This document shows positions 24,150 to 34,434 of a stretch of DNA of 64,000 bases, in pieces. Each line of letters opens with the position of its first letter. Within the stretch, counting starts at the first letter, position 1. The notes under the pieces were generated by a model. That model was not told the DNA's origin. It did no database searches and saw only the letters and a program-made list of their open reading frames with translations. This stretch comes from Endomychus coccineus (lineage: Eukaryota; Arthropoda; Insecta; Coleoptera; Endomychidae), in the NCBI GenBank assembly GCA_958510875.1, contig OY294067.1, positions 247,829,736-247,893,735 of the forward strand, in the 5' to 3' direction. The position numbers and the translations under genes are program-made.

Positions 24150-24530
24150 GAATAAGATTATTAACAAATAGATGGATTATTGAACGTCCCTTCGATCCAG
24201 AAAACTATAGCAACGAGGTTGAGAAGCTTCAGCAGATAGCGAAGGACAACTTTGATCAATAACTTAATTTCTAAGCAGATAAGGTAAATGTGACGCAATC
24301 AATCAACCAATATGGAGCCAATACCTTCGAATACTTCAATGATTCATTTATCTTTCCATGTTATTAAATTTCATAATTTGTCTTCTGAATTTGTAATTCA
24401 ACCCGTTTATGCCAACATGTAAGGACAAGTTTAGGAAACACCTTTAGTAAAACGTTCGACTCCAACAAATCCGAGATTCACAAAATCGATTGTGAATCAT
24501 GTTCAAAATACCGGGATATCGAAAATTATC
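24150..24530 (+). pseudogene. Penelope-like element (family 2), inverted partner
   Basis: Plus strand reads NSTRLCQHVRTSLGNTFSKT then EIHKIDCESCSKY, the counterpart of the minus-strand copy, preceded by ERPFDPENYSNEVEKLQQIA. The two copies meet near 24140, where GAACGTTCAATAATAAA and its complement form the junction hairpin. Confidence 0.6.
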
Positions 24531-24715
24531 TTGATCAAGGATGGTTGTGGAATCTGAAACGTGTGTCTTACTTTACCTTTGAAATAATTATGTCACTGTC
24601 ACACTGACATCATCTATAACTTACAAATTTCATACCTATTCATTTCAGTTGTAAAACAATAATGAACTACAAATTATGAAATAATTATGTGAACTTTGAA
24701 CCTTTTCAGAGGTCG

Positions 24716-25062
24716 TGATAGCCACAATCCGGGTCAAAAACTGTTTTAAAATAGTTTATTTTCCGTAAATCGAATGACGTTCATGTGAGAAGCCCGTAGC
24801 ACGCGAGTTAGAAAAGTGCAAACTGGTTGTACCTAATACGGCTTTACGTAGTTAGATTTAGTATCGAACCGTAGCCGACGGCCCTTCTTTTTTCGATAAA
24901 TGTCCATTAAATAGGAAAATTCAATTAAGACAGTTTGAGCTATTCTCTCATCTCAGCTACGCGCGTCTAACGTGCGACGTACCAAAGGGAATTTTCTCGC
25001 GACTAAAATATACACGAAGCGGGTAGAAGCTAGCGTCCCATAGCCGAAAACACTTTATTACA
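24716..25062 (+). repeat. LTR-like segment
   Basis: 347 bp beginning TGATAGCC and ending TTTATTACA, i.e. TG...CA, and immediately followed by a primer-site-like sequence. No second LTR, gag or pol seen in the window. Could be a fragment of a Gypsy-type LTR element; tentative. Confidence 0.4.
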
Positions 25063-25064
25063 AC

Positions 25065-25083
25065 TGGCGCCGGTCGCACGGGG
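25065..25083 (+). promoter_or_regulatory. Possible tRNA primer-binding site
   Basis: TGGCGCCGGTCGCACGGGG follows the LTR-like end by 2 bp. TGGCGCC at this spacing is typical of retrotransposon primer sites, whose complement ends in CCA. The same sequence occurs at about 63671 without the preceding LTR-like segment. Confidence 0.4.
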
Positions 25084-25409
25084 CAAGAAACGGCCCCAAA
25101 TTAACAAGACCGAGGTAAAATGTATAAACTCTAACTTACGCGCAGCGAGCTCCTCGAGGCATATGTCAAAATAATTTCGTTCGTAGCTAATTACATAGGA
25201 CGGCTGGCGTTCATGCAATTATGTTTTTAGATAATTCGAACCTTCTAATTTCGATAGGCCACGTGAAAATCTCGGAGTCCAAAGCGCTAAAGACTTCTAA
25301 GTGTTACAATATTCGTATAAAATTGCGAAATTTCGCACTTTTAGAAACTTCAAATTAATTATTTCAAACGTAAAGTAAGACACACGTTTTAGATTCCACA
25401 ACCACCCTT

Positions 25410-25910
25410 GACCATGGAAATATCTATGGAGAAGGGAGACATCGCTCACCTTTCTACGATGTTCTAGAGAGGTCAGTTTCATAAGTGTTATATCATCAAT
25501 CAAACGGATGGCTCTCTTCTGTATAGAATCCAAACCCTAAGCATGTGAAAAATATCACAGGACTAGTTGAATCTGTGCTTTGTAGATTATGAGGGGCTGC
25601 TGGAATATAAAGTAGCTCTTGGCTCTGAATAGGAAACCAAGCTTTTGTGAAGCGGTTTTTGCAATGAACCTCATACGATCATCTCATGAGAGGATGCTGT
25701 TGGTAGCGATCCCGAGCGTGGATATGAAAGACTTCATAGGAATAGCTGACATCATATCAGGGATTCTGGGATCCACCTTCTTGGAGAAGATGCAAGCTTG
25801 AATTTGGGTTGCATTGAATTCTACCTGATTATCAGGTCCCCATTTGAAAATCATTGCCAGATCTACATTAATTGCATCAACCGGTCTATCTCGATCCTCT
25901 GACTTCATTG
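25410..25910 (-). pseudogene. Non-LTR retrotransposon, RT C-terminal fragment
   Basis: Minus strand reads INVDLAMIFKWGPDNQVEFN then ATQIQACIFSKK, DDRMRFIAKTASQKLGFLFR, IIYKAQIQLVL and LDSIQKRAIRLIDDITLMKL followed by SLEHRRKVSDVSLLHRYFHG. This is the thumb and C-terminal region of Jockey/Juan-type reverse transcriptases in the correct order. At least two stops; truncated at both ends. Lies in the intron before the terminal exon, antisense to the host gene. Confidence 0.8.
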
Positions 25911-26726
25911 CATTGTATAGGAGAGGGGCTCTATATTCGAAAGCAGTATGAAGTGTACCTTACTCTGCTTAGTTGAGTTCAGTTAGTTATTGTCGCGATG
26001 GTCGATCTGATAACTTTAGTGTACAGCCAATATTGAAATGAATGATGATCATAAATACTTGCATAAGATGTTATGATGAGATTGTAATGAAGTTAATGAT
26101 TTTCATTTGTACTAAAGAAATTCACTAGTAGTAAATTCAGATAGAGGAATGCATGTTTAGATTCGAGTCCACACAACTTATCCAATTCCGTAACCATATG
26201 CCCCAAATTCAAAAATGTTCACCGTATTTACTAATTAGTGCAGCAAACAATAAAATTCTACAAGGAATAAAAACGCTGTAGCTTTAAGATATACTCTTCT
26301 CTTACTACCCCTCAACGGCACAAGCGTTGATGTCAATTTTTAATGGGATAAGTAGTAATAATTCCATAAAACATGTTTTATGATTTTAGATTGAACTGGA
26401 ATATCAAAAATCACCACCCAGAAAATAGGTTTTAGGAATAAACTGGACGATAATTTTCCAGTCTTACATTATTAATCTGAGCTTCATTAAATGTTAAGTG
26501 TGTATTTCTTTTTCTGTATCCACTTGGTTCTTGTCACATGTTCTAAATTCATATACTACACTATTTCAATACAATTCCTTATGATGCACATTTCATGCTA
26601 TTTCTGAAGCACAGTCTCATTTCATGCCAACCCTGCACTCTTGGGGTCAAATTGAATATGAAGTAATTGCCTAACTGATTATTAATCTTTTTTTTCCTTA
26701 TTTTACATTTTTTGTTGTTTGTTCAG
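25911..26726 (+). other. Intron sequence ending in the exon c acceptor
   Basis: No repeats or frames recognised. Ends TTGTTGTTTGTTCAG, a strong acceptor. Confidence 0.5.
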
Positions 26727-28215
26727 AATTTCAAAGAAAGAAATCGGTAGTGACAAAAATAACAATACACTCATGAGGACCTCCATAAGACACTCGTACA
26801 GTCATGGAAATTTAATCGACAAAAGGTATCACATGTCTAATGATCCAGAAACACTGGCGAGAGAGCACAAAAATCTAGTCAAAAGGACTAAGTCGTTTTG
26901 GAAATTCGGCAAAAACAGCTCAGATAGTGAAATATTGGAGGGTATGGCGTTATGGAAACACAGAGATTTAGTTGATATAGAAGACAGTAAAGTGAAAACC
27001 GACAAGGCCAATACCCGAAGGCGAGTAAAGAAGCCAGTCAGAGATAGATCCAATGATTCTGATAAAACAATTAATAATGCGCCAAGTGAAGTAATGGAGA
27101 AACCAGAAATTAAAAAGAAGCACCCTGACACAGTCAAACGTAAGCAAAGCTTTAAAGAAGCAAAGATGTTCTCGTTACCACCAAGGAAAGATTCGCAAAC
27201 TGTTGACAGCGAGTTTGATCTGTACACGAAAACAAAACCGAAACACATTGATCAACATTTTTACGACGATGATGGCGATGGACTAATGCTCAAAACTGTT
27301 AACAGAAAGAATATTCTTCAACAATATGCTAATAACGATTCCTCAGATCTAGAGTTGGAGAGTGAGTCCGAAATAAACAGTGATGATCCATATGATAGCA
27401 TATTGGTAGATGATCAGAAAGTGAACAAGAAAGATACCAATTTTCCGAACGTGGCAGAAATTGGAAAGAAGTTAGAAAAGTTATCGAAATCCAGTAAATA
27501 TAAGCCTAACAAAGAAAATAATATTGAAAACAATCACACGAGGAACACTGTTGATGAGAAGAATATCAGAAATAACAGAAATAATTCGGAAAAACGAATT
27601 CATTCCGAAATTGCTAATAACGATAATATAATCTTGTATCAAGAGCAAAGGCACAGTTTCAAAACATTTGGCAGGGATGTTTATGATGGAGACGGCATCG
27701 ACAGAAAGAAAAACGACAACGACTCTTATTATCCTCAGAATCATAATAAACGAAATAATGAAAACAACATAGTAGCAGCAGACAAACATCGATATTACCC
27801 CGAATCCGAACTCAGCAACACGAATGAGAGACGCAGTAAGCCGAGTTATGAAAGTATCGAATCTGACATAGATCATCGGGATAGGGAGAATAAAATAAAA
27901 TCAAACAACAGGCGTTCGAACCCTGAGTCTGAAAAACGTGATAAAATGAAATATTACGATTCCGCAAACGACGAATTGTCAGATGCCGTCGAAAACAGAC
28001 AGTTTCTTCCGCGGACAAAGCTAACAAAAACCAATAGCAATAATTCTAATAAATATGAGACAGATGCAGATTTATTAGGTTACGGAGAAACTTTACAGAA
28101 ACGGCTGAAAAATCCGGAATATGGGGCCAAGTACGATGAAAAGTCACCACACAATGGAAATATGTACGGTCCATGGTATGATCTATGGGGTCTAGATGCC
28201 ACAGTACGGAAATAA
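26727..28215 (+). CDS. Terminal coding exon of the disordered protein gene (exon c)
   Basis: Acceptor ends at 26726; one base completes Arg, then 495 codons to TAA at 28213-28215. The longest intact frame in the window. Residues about 1-25 are basic; a conserved-looking block TKSFWKFGKNSSDSEILEGM then ALWKHRDLV lies near residue 50; the middle (about 80-470) is Asn/Asp/Lys/Glu/Arg-rich, charged and presumably disordered; the last 45 residues regain order with GYGETLQKRLKNPEYGAKY and the C-terminus MYGPWYDLWGLDATVRK. Short ordered islands at both ends of a disordered arm suggest a scaffold or adaptor (inference). I do not recognise the family; an IRSp53-like tail is a guess. Antisense frames are shadows. 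Confidence 0.9.
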
Positions 28216-28505
28216 TATTGCATGTACTTAGCTTGGTTTCTATGAATTTATATTTTGCATTTACACTTCTTTGATTTCTCTAAACTATACTTGCTTTTTG
28301 TATTTATTATACTAAACTGTACATTACTTGTAGCACTAATCCAGGTGTTGGTTTCCTTTCAGATCGAACAATTTTGCAACTATTAAATTGCGAAAGACTA
28401 ACCCCAGTACTGACAGAAATGCTTCTTCAATTTTAGAATAGATTCAATTCAATAATTGATTTTATTGTTTATGTTAATAAATAACTTTACAGTAGCCGCT
28501 TGATT
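28216..28505 (+). other. 3' untranslated region with polyadenylation signal
   Basis: Follows the stop at 28215. AATAAA at 28476-28481 would end the transcript near 28500. Confidence 0.6.
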
Positions 28506-28911
28506 AGTATTATTTGATAATGTTGTAATTTGTTAAGCTTTTTTTTTTGGTTCCATTACTGAATCCAGGAAATGTTCAATTAATATTATAAATATGTTAT
28601 TTGATGTCTGAAAAATATGGGCAACCAGCAGTAGCGAGCTGCGGTCAGAAGAATTTAGTCGCATTTTATAGGTCAATTACGCACCCGGTTCATTTACACT
28701 AATATTTACCTTTTCAAATATTCGTTAACGTCATCTGAAATAGACATGAACATATCTTAAATACATCAGTTTAATTCAAATATTATATTGTTCCCAATAT
28801 CTGAAAATCAAATTGAGTATAATAAAATATTATATACAGATAATTTCTTAAGCGAACTCATGTAACCTTAATAAAAACAAATCACCTGATTGTTCACATA
28901 TAAATTATTAA
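28506..28911. other. No recognisable feature
   Basis: AT-rich spacer between the 3' UTR and the mitochondrial insert. Confidence 0.4.
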
Positions 28912-29155
28912 TCAATTGTTAATTTAATATGAAATTTACCTTTTATTTCTTCTTCGAGAACTAATTGTTATCCTATAAATTTAGGTAAAAAATATATTAA
29001 AATATTAGATCAAGGATGGTTAGAATGTTTTGGAAGTCAAAATTTATTCAATTTTTTTATTATTTAATCTAATATTATTATTAGATTTATATTTTTCAAA
29101 GAATTTGGAATATTCTTTTATTTTCTTGATTATTAATTATTTTTATTTTTTTTAG
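28912..29155 (+). pseudogene. nad5: Nuclear mitochondrial insert: C-terminal end of nad5
   Basis: With the invertebrate mitochondrial code (ATA Met, TGA Trp, AGA Ser) the plus strand reads NLMWNLPFISSSSTNCYPMN then LGKKYIKMLDQGWLECFGSQ, the NADH dehydrogenase subunit 5 C-terminal region with its D-Q-G-W-x-E and G-x-Q signature. One extra A at 29041 shifts frame; after it the reading continues IYSIFLLFNLMLLLDLYF to TAG at 29153-29155, the expected end of nad5. No adjacent tRNA-Phe is seen. In the standard code the region is full of stops, so it is a dead numt. Confidence 0.75.
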
Positions 29156-30835
29156 CTCATATGAATTTTTCGTTTCCCTATACATGAGAACACATATTGT
29201 AACCCTAAAATTCTCGAATCGACTGTCAAATGAAACCATCATCCTATTACATTTATATCTGGCTTATTTCGTTAATGCCAATTTCTTGAGCTCCAAAAGT
29301 AAATTAATACTAATAAGTGAAACAAATATCAAACAAATGAATTTAAAATTTAGAATGAAATCTGAAAGTTCCATCTTCCTATCTTTTAGTTCGTGAACAC
29401 AAATATTGTAAATATATTTAACCTTAATTGTTTTAAAAATGCTAAATTCCTAAGCGTCGTGGACGTTCCCAATGATTGAAGTAGGATTGACAAAATGGAG
29501 CTTCTTACTCCATATACTCTTTCATATTTTATCAAGGTCAGGTATTGTAATGTGCTAATCCACGTCAGCTTCCCTGAGCCCAGTATTGATGATCTTATGT
29601 AGTCCTTGAGAAATGTGTTCTTCAGCGTTCCTTCTGATTCCGTTTTGTAATTTCTCTCAAATTATTCAGTAAATTAAATTATATTCAATACGAATTCAAA
29701 ATTAAATATTCGACTCACTGTCTATTATAAATTAGGAGAAAATCTTTTGCGCGGTCACTAGCGTTCGAAAAAACAAAACTAGTATTCCATAATCACCATC
29801 CTTGCTCTATGTAAGATATCTAAAAACTTATCTTAACATGTACATTTTCGTTGATCTATTGCAACGGCAATTGATTTGTCCACAGAAATGGAAGCTGGAC
29901 GAATAAATAATTTTCGATAATTAGTTATTTCCTTTCGGGCTCACTTAACAAAGTCTATTTCGATGTTGCACGTACAAACTCAGTTTGCTTATATTTATAT
30001 AAATCTGATCAATTAGGAACAGGTACAAATTTCCTATCCATGCGCAATTGACCCCTTATTACCAGTATAGGGGTAAACTAACCGCGGCACGCTATTATCT
30101 ACACCCATAGAAAATATAAAAGTAATAACGTATTATTTTTTATAAGCTTTATAATGTTTTCAAGCAATTGTTATTGCCAGTTGTTATTTGGAACCTGAGT
30201 AAAATCTGGAGAAAAACTGGAAGTATATTCCTATTTCATATGTAGTAAATTTCAAGCAATATTCCCTCACCTGTGAGTGGGTTTTGCGAAGTATGGGTCA
30301 CTCGAAATAACTAGAAGAGAAATGTTCAGTTTGTACCTGATGAATTTCATCAATTCATATAGACAATATGAATTGCAAACAATGAAAGGAGGAACCAAAC
30401 AATGAAGGTACATCAGCTATCCGAAAATTTGATTTATATATAAGGTGATGTAACGTATGTACTTTTGTATTTCTGAGGTCATTTAAAAATCTTATTAATT
30501 TTTATACCTATCATTCTAAATATTTGTTGATCTGATCAAAAGAGGGACACAGTTATTGACTTTTTTGTGTCTTATTGTATCAATGTTTGTATATTTATTG
30601 CCCTCTAGTTCAATTCCAAAATTTTGAATCTGATGATATATTTCATAAGCCAATTGGATAAGATACAGTCTGAATATTATTCTAGTGCAAACAAATATCA
30701 GATAACACACATTTGATGACTCCATGTGCTAATGTATGCTCGAAAGAAAAAGTGTGGTACCTAACAGATAATAAGAATATGCCAGTGGCAATTACTCTAT
30801 CTGGAATTGTATGGTTTCAGGATTAATTCCGCATC
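29156..30835. other. No recognisable feature
   Basis: AT-rich; frames at 29184-29396 and 30516-30725 lack any recognisable domain. Confidence 0.4.
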
Positions 30836-30837
30836 AC

Positions 30838-31010
30838 AGAACTACTCCTACATAGCGACGTTTTCCCAGCTATTTGCAGTGATCCCAGGGTAGGCTGAAA
30901 ACAATATCAGAACTAATTTCAGCCTCACATGAAGATGTCACTGCAATGGTTGGCGAAACGTTAGCATATATTCCAAGATTAGTCCAACAAATACGCTGTT
31001 TGAAAGAGTT
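30838..31010. repeat. Inverted repeat resembling a Penelope terminal-repeat motif
   Basis: GATGTCACTGCAATGGTTGG then CGAAACGTT at about 30933-30962 has an inverted partner at about 30858-30890 (GACGTTTTCCCAGCTATTTG then CAGTGATC); between them GGCTGAAA/TTTCAGCC closes a hairpin. The GAAACGTT tail is typical of Penelope terminal repeats; the hammerhead core itself is not intact. Confidence 0.35.
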
Positions 31011-31119
31011 TTTCCAAAAGTACGTACTAGTCCATTGGTCCGATAAATCAGAAAGCAGAAAAATCTAAAAATCATGTGTGCTTCCACGAGGACGTTTTAT
31101 TTGAAATGAATGTTAGAGA

Positions 31120-31570
31120 CAGTGGCGGAGCTAGGATTGTTGGCGCTCGGGGCTAAAGGGTACATTTTCCGCTCCTTCTCTATCATCGTAAATGAAGAAC
31201 TCGATAATTAATAGCTAGAAGTTGAGTATTCGTTCGAATAATGTTGTTAGTCAAATTTTAATTTATTCATTTCATTAATGAAAATCGACTAACAAACTTT
31301 TATTACAAATTTATCAAGGTAATTGAAAACTTTGTTCCCATTTAATAAATGGAATTCCCTTATATCGAAATAAATCTTATTATCAATATTTTGTTAAGTA
31401 CCAATTAAAAATAATTTTCAGGATATAAAACTATGATAATTATAGTGAATCTATAGAAGATGTATAATATATTTTTACATTTCTCACCTGCGTTTCTGCA
31501 AATTCAGTTATGTCATGGTACTTTGTTTTCAATTTGATATATTGCCAAATTCGCCTCTAGATCCGCCACT
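31120..31570. mobile_element. Possible hAT-type MITE
   Basis: Left CAGTGGCGGAGCTAGGATTG; right end on the minus strand AGTGGCGGATCTAGAGGCGA. Ends resemble hAT termini; no matching 8-bp duplication is visible, so boundaries are uncertain. Confidence 0.4.
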
Positions 31571-32140
31571 TCTTGAAGTTCCTCAAGTTATGTTTATAAA
31601 TACATAAATCCTCAACATCTAAGAATCTGTATCAGGTCCATTCAGTTGAGAAGTTCTCAAAGCCTATTCATTTAAAATATAATTAGGATTTAAAGGCATT
31701 TTGGTGTAATATTTATTACAAACGCAGCAAGGTATTGGAGGGAGTAGTTTTGAAACTTCTATTAATAAACTCAGCAGTTCCAATTTTGTTAATAAGATTA
31801 AATAAATATAAATATTATTATTATTATTTACTCTTAGTAGTAATTTTAAGTTCAACATTTCTTTTAAGTTTATTCTCTATGCTCTCATAATGTTGTACAT
31901 TTCTTAACGGTGGTTGGGATGGTGCAATATACTTAAACACTATGCAAACTTACTACTGTATTTGCGCTTAACATTACAACGCTCACTTAGAAATTCAGAA
32001 TGAACTAGTCGTAAGTATTATACTATGTATAGTTTCACGACCTACCTACAACGACAAAATCATATCTATGGAATTGAAGAAGTATCAAGGAACTATTCGC
32101 AGCGAGTTTCCGCATCGAAGTGGTGGTGAGGGACGCGCTC
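31571..32140. other. No recognisable feature
   Basis: AT-rich with ATT trinucleotide runs near 31800-31830. Confidence 0.4.
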
Positions 32141-32260
32141 TCAGCCAATCAAGAATGACAAAAGCATCCCGCAAAAGACCACGTGATTTCCGTTGACTCG
32201 CAGAAAATATATAAGTTGAAATTATTCTGAACATCATTTTCTGAAGATTATTTTTGGTAT
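32141..32260 (+). promoter_or_regulatory. Candidate core promoter
   Basis: A locally G+C-richer stretch with CCAAT (32145-32149), the E-box CACGTG (32180-32185) and a TATA-like ATATATAAG (32206-32214), in the usual order and spacing for a plus-strand promoter starting near 32240. No first coding exon is assigned; a possible donor (TTTTTG/GTATGA) follows near 32256. Confidence 0.3.
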
Positions 32261-32269
32261 GACCCAACT

Positions 32270-33180
32270 CGCCTCACCTCTTCTCTTCACATGCTATAAA
32301 TAAATACAAAATTTTCAGAATCTTAGACTTTAACATTCTTCATTCACATATACGCCAGATATCTTTTCACTATTAGAGCAAGGAAAACCATATTTCCCAA
32401 AATAATTCGTTCATATGAATCCGAAGTATTCCTGGCTTATATCATAAGTTGTGGATTCACGAATCACAAATTTTATATCAATATATCTCATAGCACATAA
32501 GGGTTGATAAGATTCTTGATTCCCAATTATACCTGAATAAATTTTCGGCCATCTTCCTACAGTTTCATGGATTTATGTTCGACTTCCAATAATGATCCAA
32601 CCAAAGGTGTAAAATGGCGCTTTTTGATAGTTTTGTGATCAGAATTGTTGATTTTTCAACAGATACATAATTTACTAAGATACTTATTAACTAAGATTAT
32701 TGCCAAAACAAAATGAATAGGATTAACTTCACATTATGAACGCAGAAAGATAAATTAGAAATATGGAACTACCTCATGGTTCTGGTACTGCATTGCGATT
32801 TTTATCTAACTCGGTGAACCAGAACTACTTCCAGAAGAAACTCATAGAAGCCAGCGTCAGCAACATTATAGGTTGCTGGCGGGCCCAACACCTTCTACAA
32901 TAGAATAGGCCACCACATGCTACAAGAGTTCACACCTTTGTCCTATATTTATTATGATGATGATGACCTATATCATTCTTGAATTAGGTATACAGTACCT
33001 ATCGTCTCGAATAAGAATCGAGGTACCAACGTAATTTTAATCGACTGTTACCCAGTTTTATTATCTGTTGACGGAAAATACGTGGTATATCCAGATAACG
33101 GTTCATATAAGATTAGGCATTCGTAAGAATACAAAGAAGTTGTTGTATAAAGTGTTTCTTCAATATGAAAACATTCATAT
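32270..33180. other. No recognisable feature
   Basis: Unique-looking AT-rich DNA, nothing coding. Confidence 0.4.
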
Positions 33181-33183
33181 ATA

Positions 33184-33378
33184 ATACCACAAGAGCTTCA
33201 AAATTATCGGGTATTTCCCGATAGGTTCGTTGCAAACAAATGAAGGAGTCAAGTTTTTCAGGTTAAAAAATCACGAGCGAGAAGCGCGAGTGATTTTTCC
33301 TGAAAAACTTGACGACTTTATTTGTTTGCAGGGAACCTTGAGGGAAATGCCAGATAATTTTGAAGCTCGTGTGGTATT
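33184..33378. mobile_element. 195-bp hairpin MITE
   Basis: Near-perfect inverted arms: ATACCACAAGAGCTTCAAAA at the left, ATACCACACGAGCTTCAAAA on the minus strand at the right, centre near 33281 with AAAAATCAC/GTGATTTTT. No coding content. Confidence 0.75.
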
Positions 33379-33383
33379 CGGGG

Positions 33384-33621
33384 GATTATTCTTCCGTCCC
33401 AAATGAACATTTCCTTTGACTTTTTTATCGATGGTGGACAGAATTCAACCTGTCAGTTTGAAGTGTGGTTAATTTGACTGGATCATGTTTTGTTTTTTAT
33501 ATATAGCAACTACCAGAGAAAATTTTCAAAAAATTATCAGTATAATACCATGTAGGTTGTACCACGTGACGTCGAATGGTGCAATTCTATTGGTCGATAT
33601 TTGGGACGGAAAAATAATCAT
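33384..33621. mobile_element. Second MITE abutting the hairpin
   Basis: Inverted ends ATTATTCTTCCGTCCCAAAT and, on the minus strand at 33601-33620, ATTATTTTTCCGTCCCAAAT. About 237 bp, non-coding. Confidence 0.5.
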
Positions 33622-34298
33622 AATAATTCATAATCCACACTTCCATCAGAATGTTCTATTACATTTAGATTTACAGATTACTCTGACAATACCATGGATT
33701 TGATTTTATTCCAGTTGTTCCACAGTTATTCAATTCTCCCGAATATAATTCAGAATACAATGCATAGGACAATATGTTAACCCTCCACTGTTATTATTTC
33801 TTCCTAACTAATTTTTTTCGTTCCATCCATCCTCTTGAATTGGAATCAAGCCATAAATCTCATAAGCAAAATGAACGAAAAAGTGTTAAATGATAATATA
33901 CTGTATATTACAAGTCACATTCATTCAGAAATAGGAGAGCGTGTATCATAAGAAAATGATCTAGTTTTCTGTAATACCTTAAGTTATAAAATACTCCCGA
34001 AACCCTAATAATGCGAGAATGATTTTTTCCATTTTCATAATGATGTTTTGATGTGACACTATTCCTTCATTTCTGTATATAGATTCAAGCTATATATAGT
34101 CATGAAAATTCATGACAGGTAGTATCATTGTAGATTTGATAATAATCGAAAGAGTCATGATGAATACTTGTGGTGGCACAATAATTGAATGAAAATAGTA
34201 AATTCAATTTTAATATTAATTCATAACCAACAACAACAGAAGTGATAGCGATGACATTTTTCTTTATGTAATTGTATTCGAATTAATTCCTGTTACAG
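33622..34298. other. No recognisable feature
   Basis: AT-rich; ends in an acceptor-like AATTAATTCCTGTTACAG. Confidence 0.4.
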
Positions 34299-34434
34299 AG
34301 AACTTTTAAGATCTTCTTCTGCTAGACTAGATATCAATATGATGGCATGTATTTCTAAAATGTATATTTTCATAAGATGTAAATTAGGAGACTGTGATAA
34401 TTTTGTAAATTGTTATACTTTGCAATTATGCTAG
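34299..34434 (+). CDS. Candidate alternative last exon of the disordered protein gene
   Basis: An acceptor-like sequence ends at 34298. One leading base then 44 open codons: ELLRSSSARLDINMMACISK onward, stop TAG at 34432-34434. The phase (needs two bases from upstream) is exactly that left by the donor at 23061, so splicing exon b to here would read through in frame in place of exon c. The following 440 bp look like a 3' UTR but lack a perfect AATAAA. Short, so chance is a real alternative. Confidence 0.3.

Larger units (their letters stand above)
24532..25416. repeat. Composite repeat with ~54-bp inverted ends, copy 1
   Basis: Left arm (24539-24592) GTTGTGGAATCTGAAACGTG onward; right arm (25356-25409) is its reverse complement with three changes. 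The interior is shared with the copy starting at 63502, except that copy 1 carries an extra ~347 bp (24712-25057). The right arm overlaps the last coding bases of the LINE fragment at 25410-25910. Not assignable to a known class. Confidence 0.6.

Noticed and set aside
25030..25218. 62-codon minus frame repeated at 63630-63827 (MHERQ...)
   Set aside because: The two copies differ by non-synonymous changes in a non-coding composite repeat; no sign of selection on protein.
26829..28027. Long minus-strand frames of 71-139 codons
   Set aside because: Shadows of the real plus-strand terminal exon.
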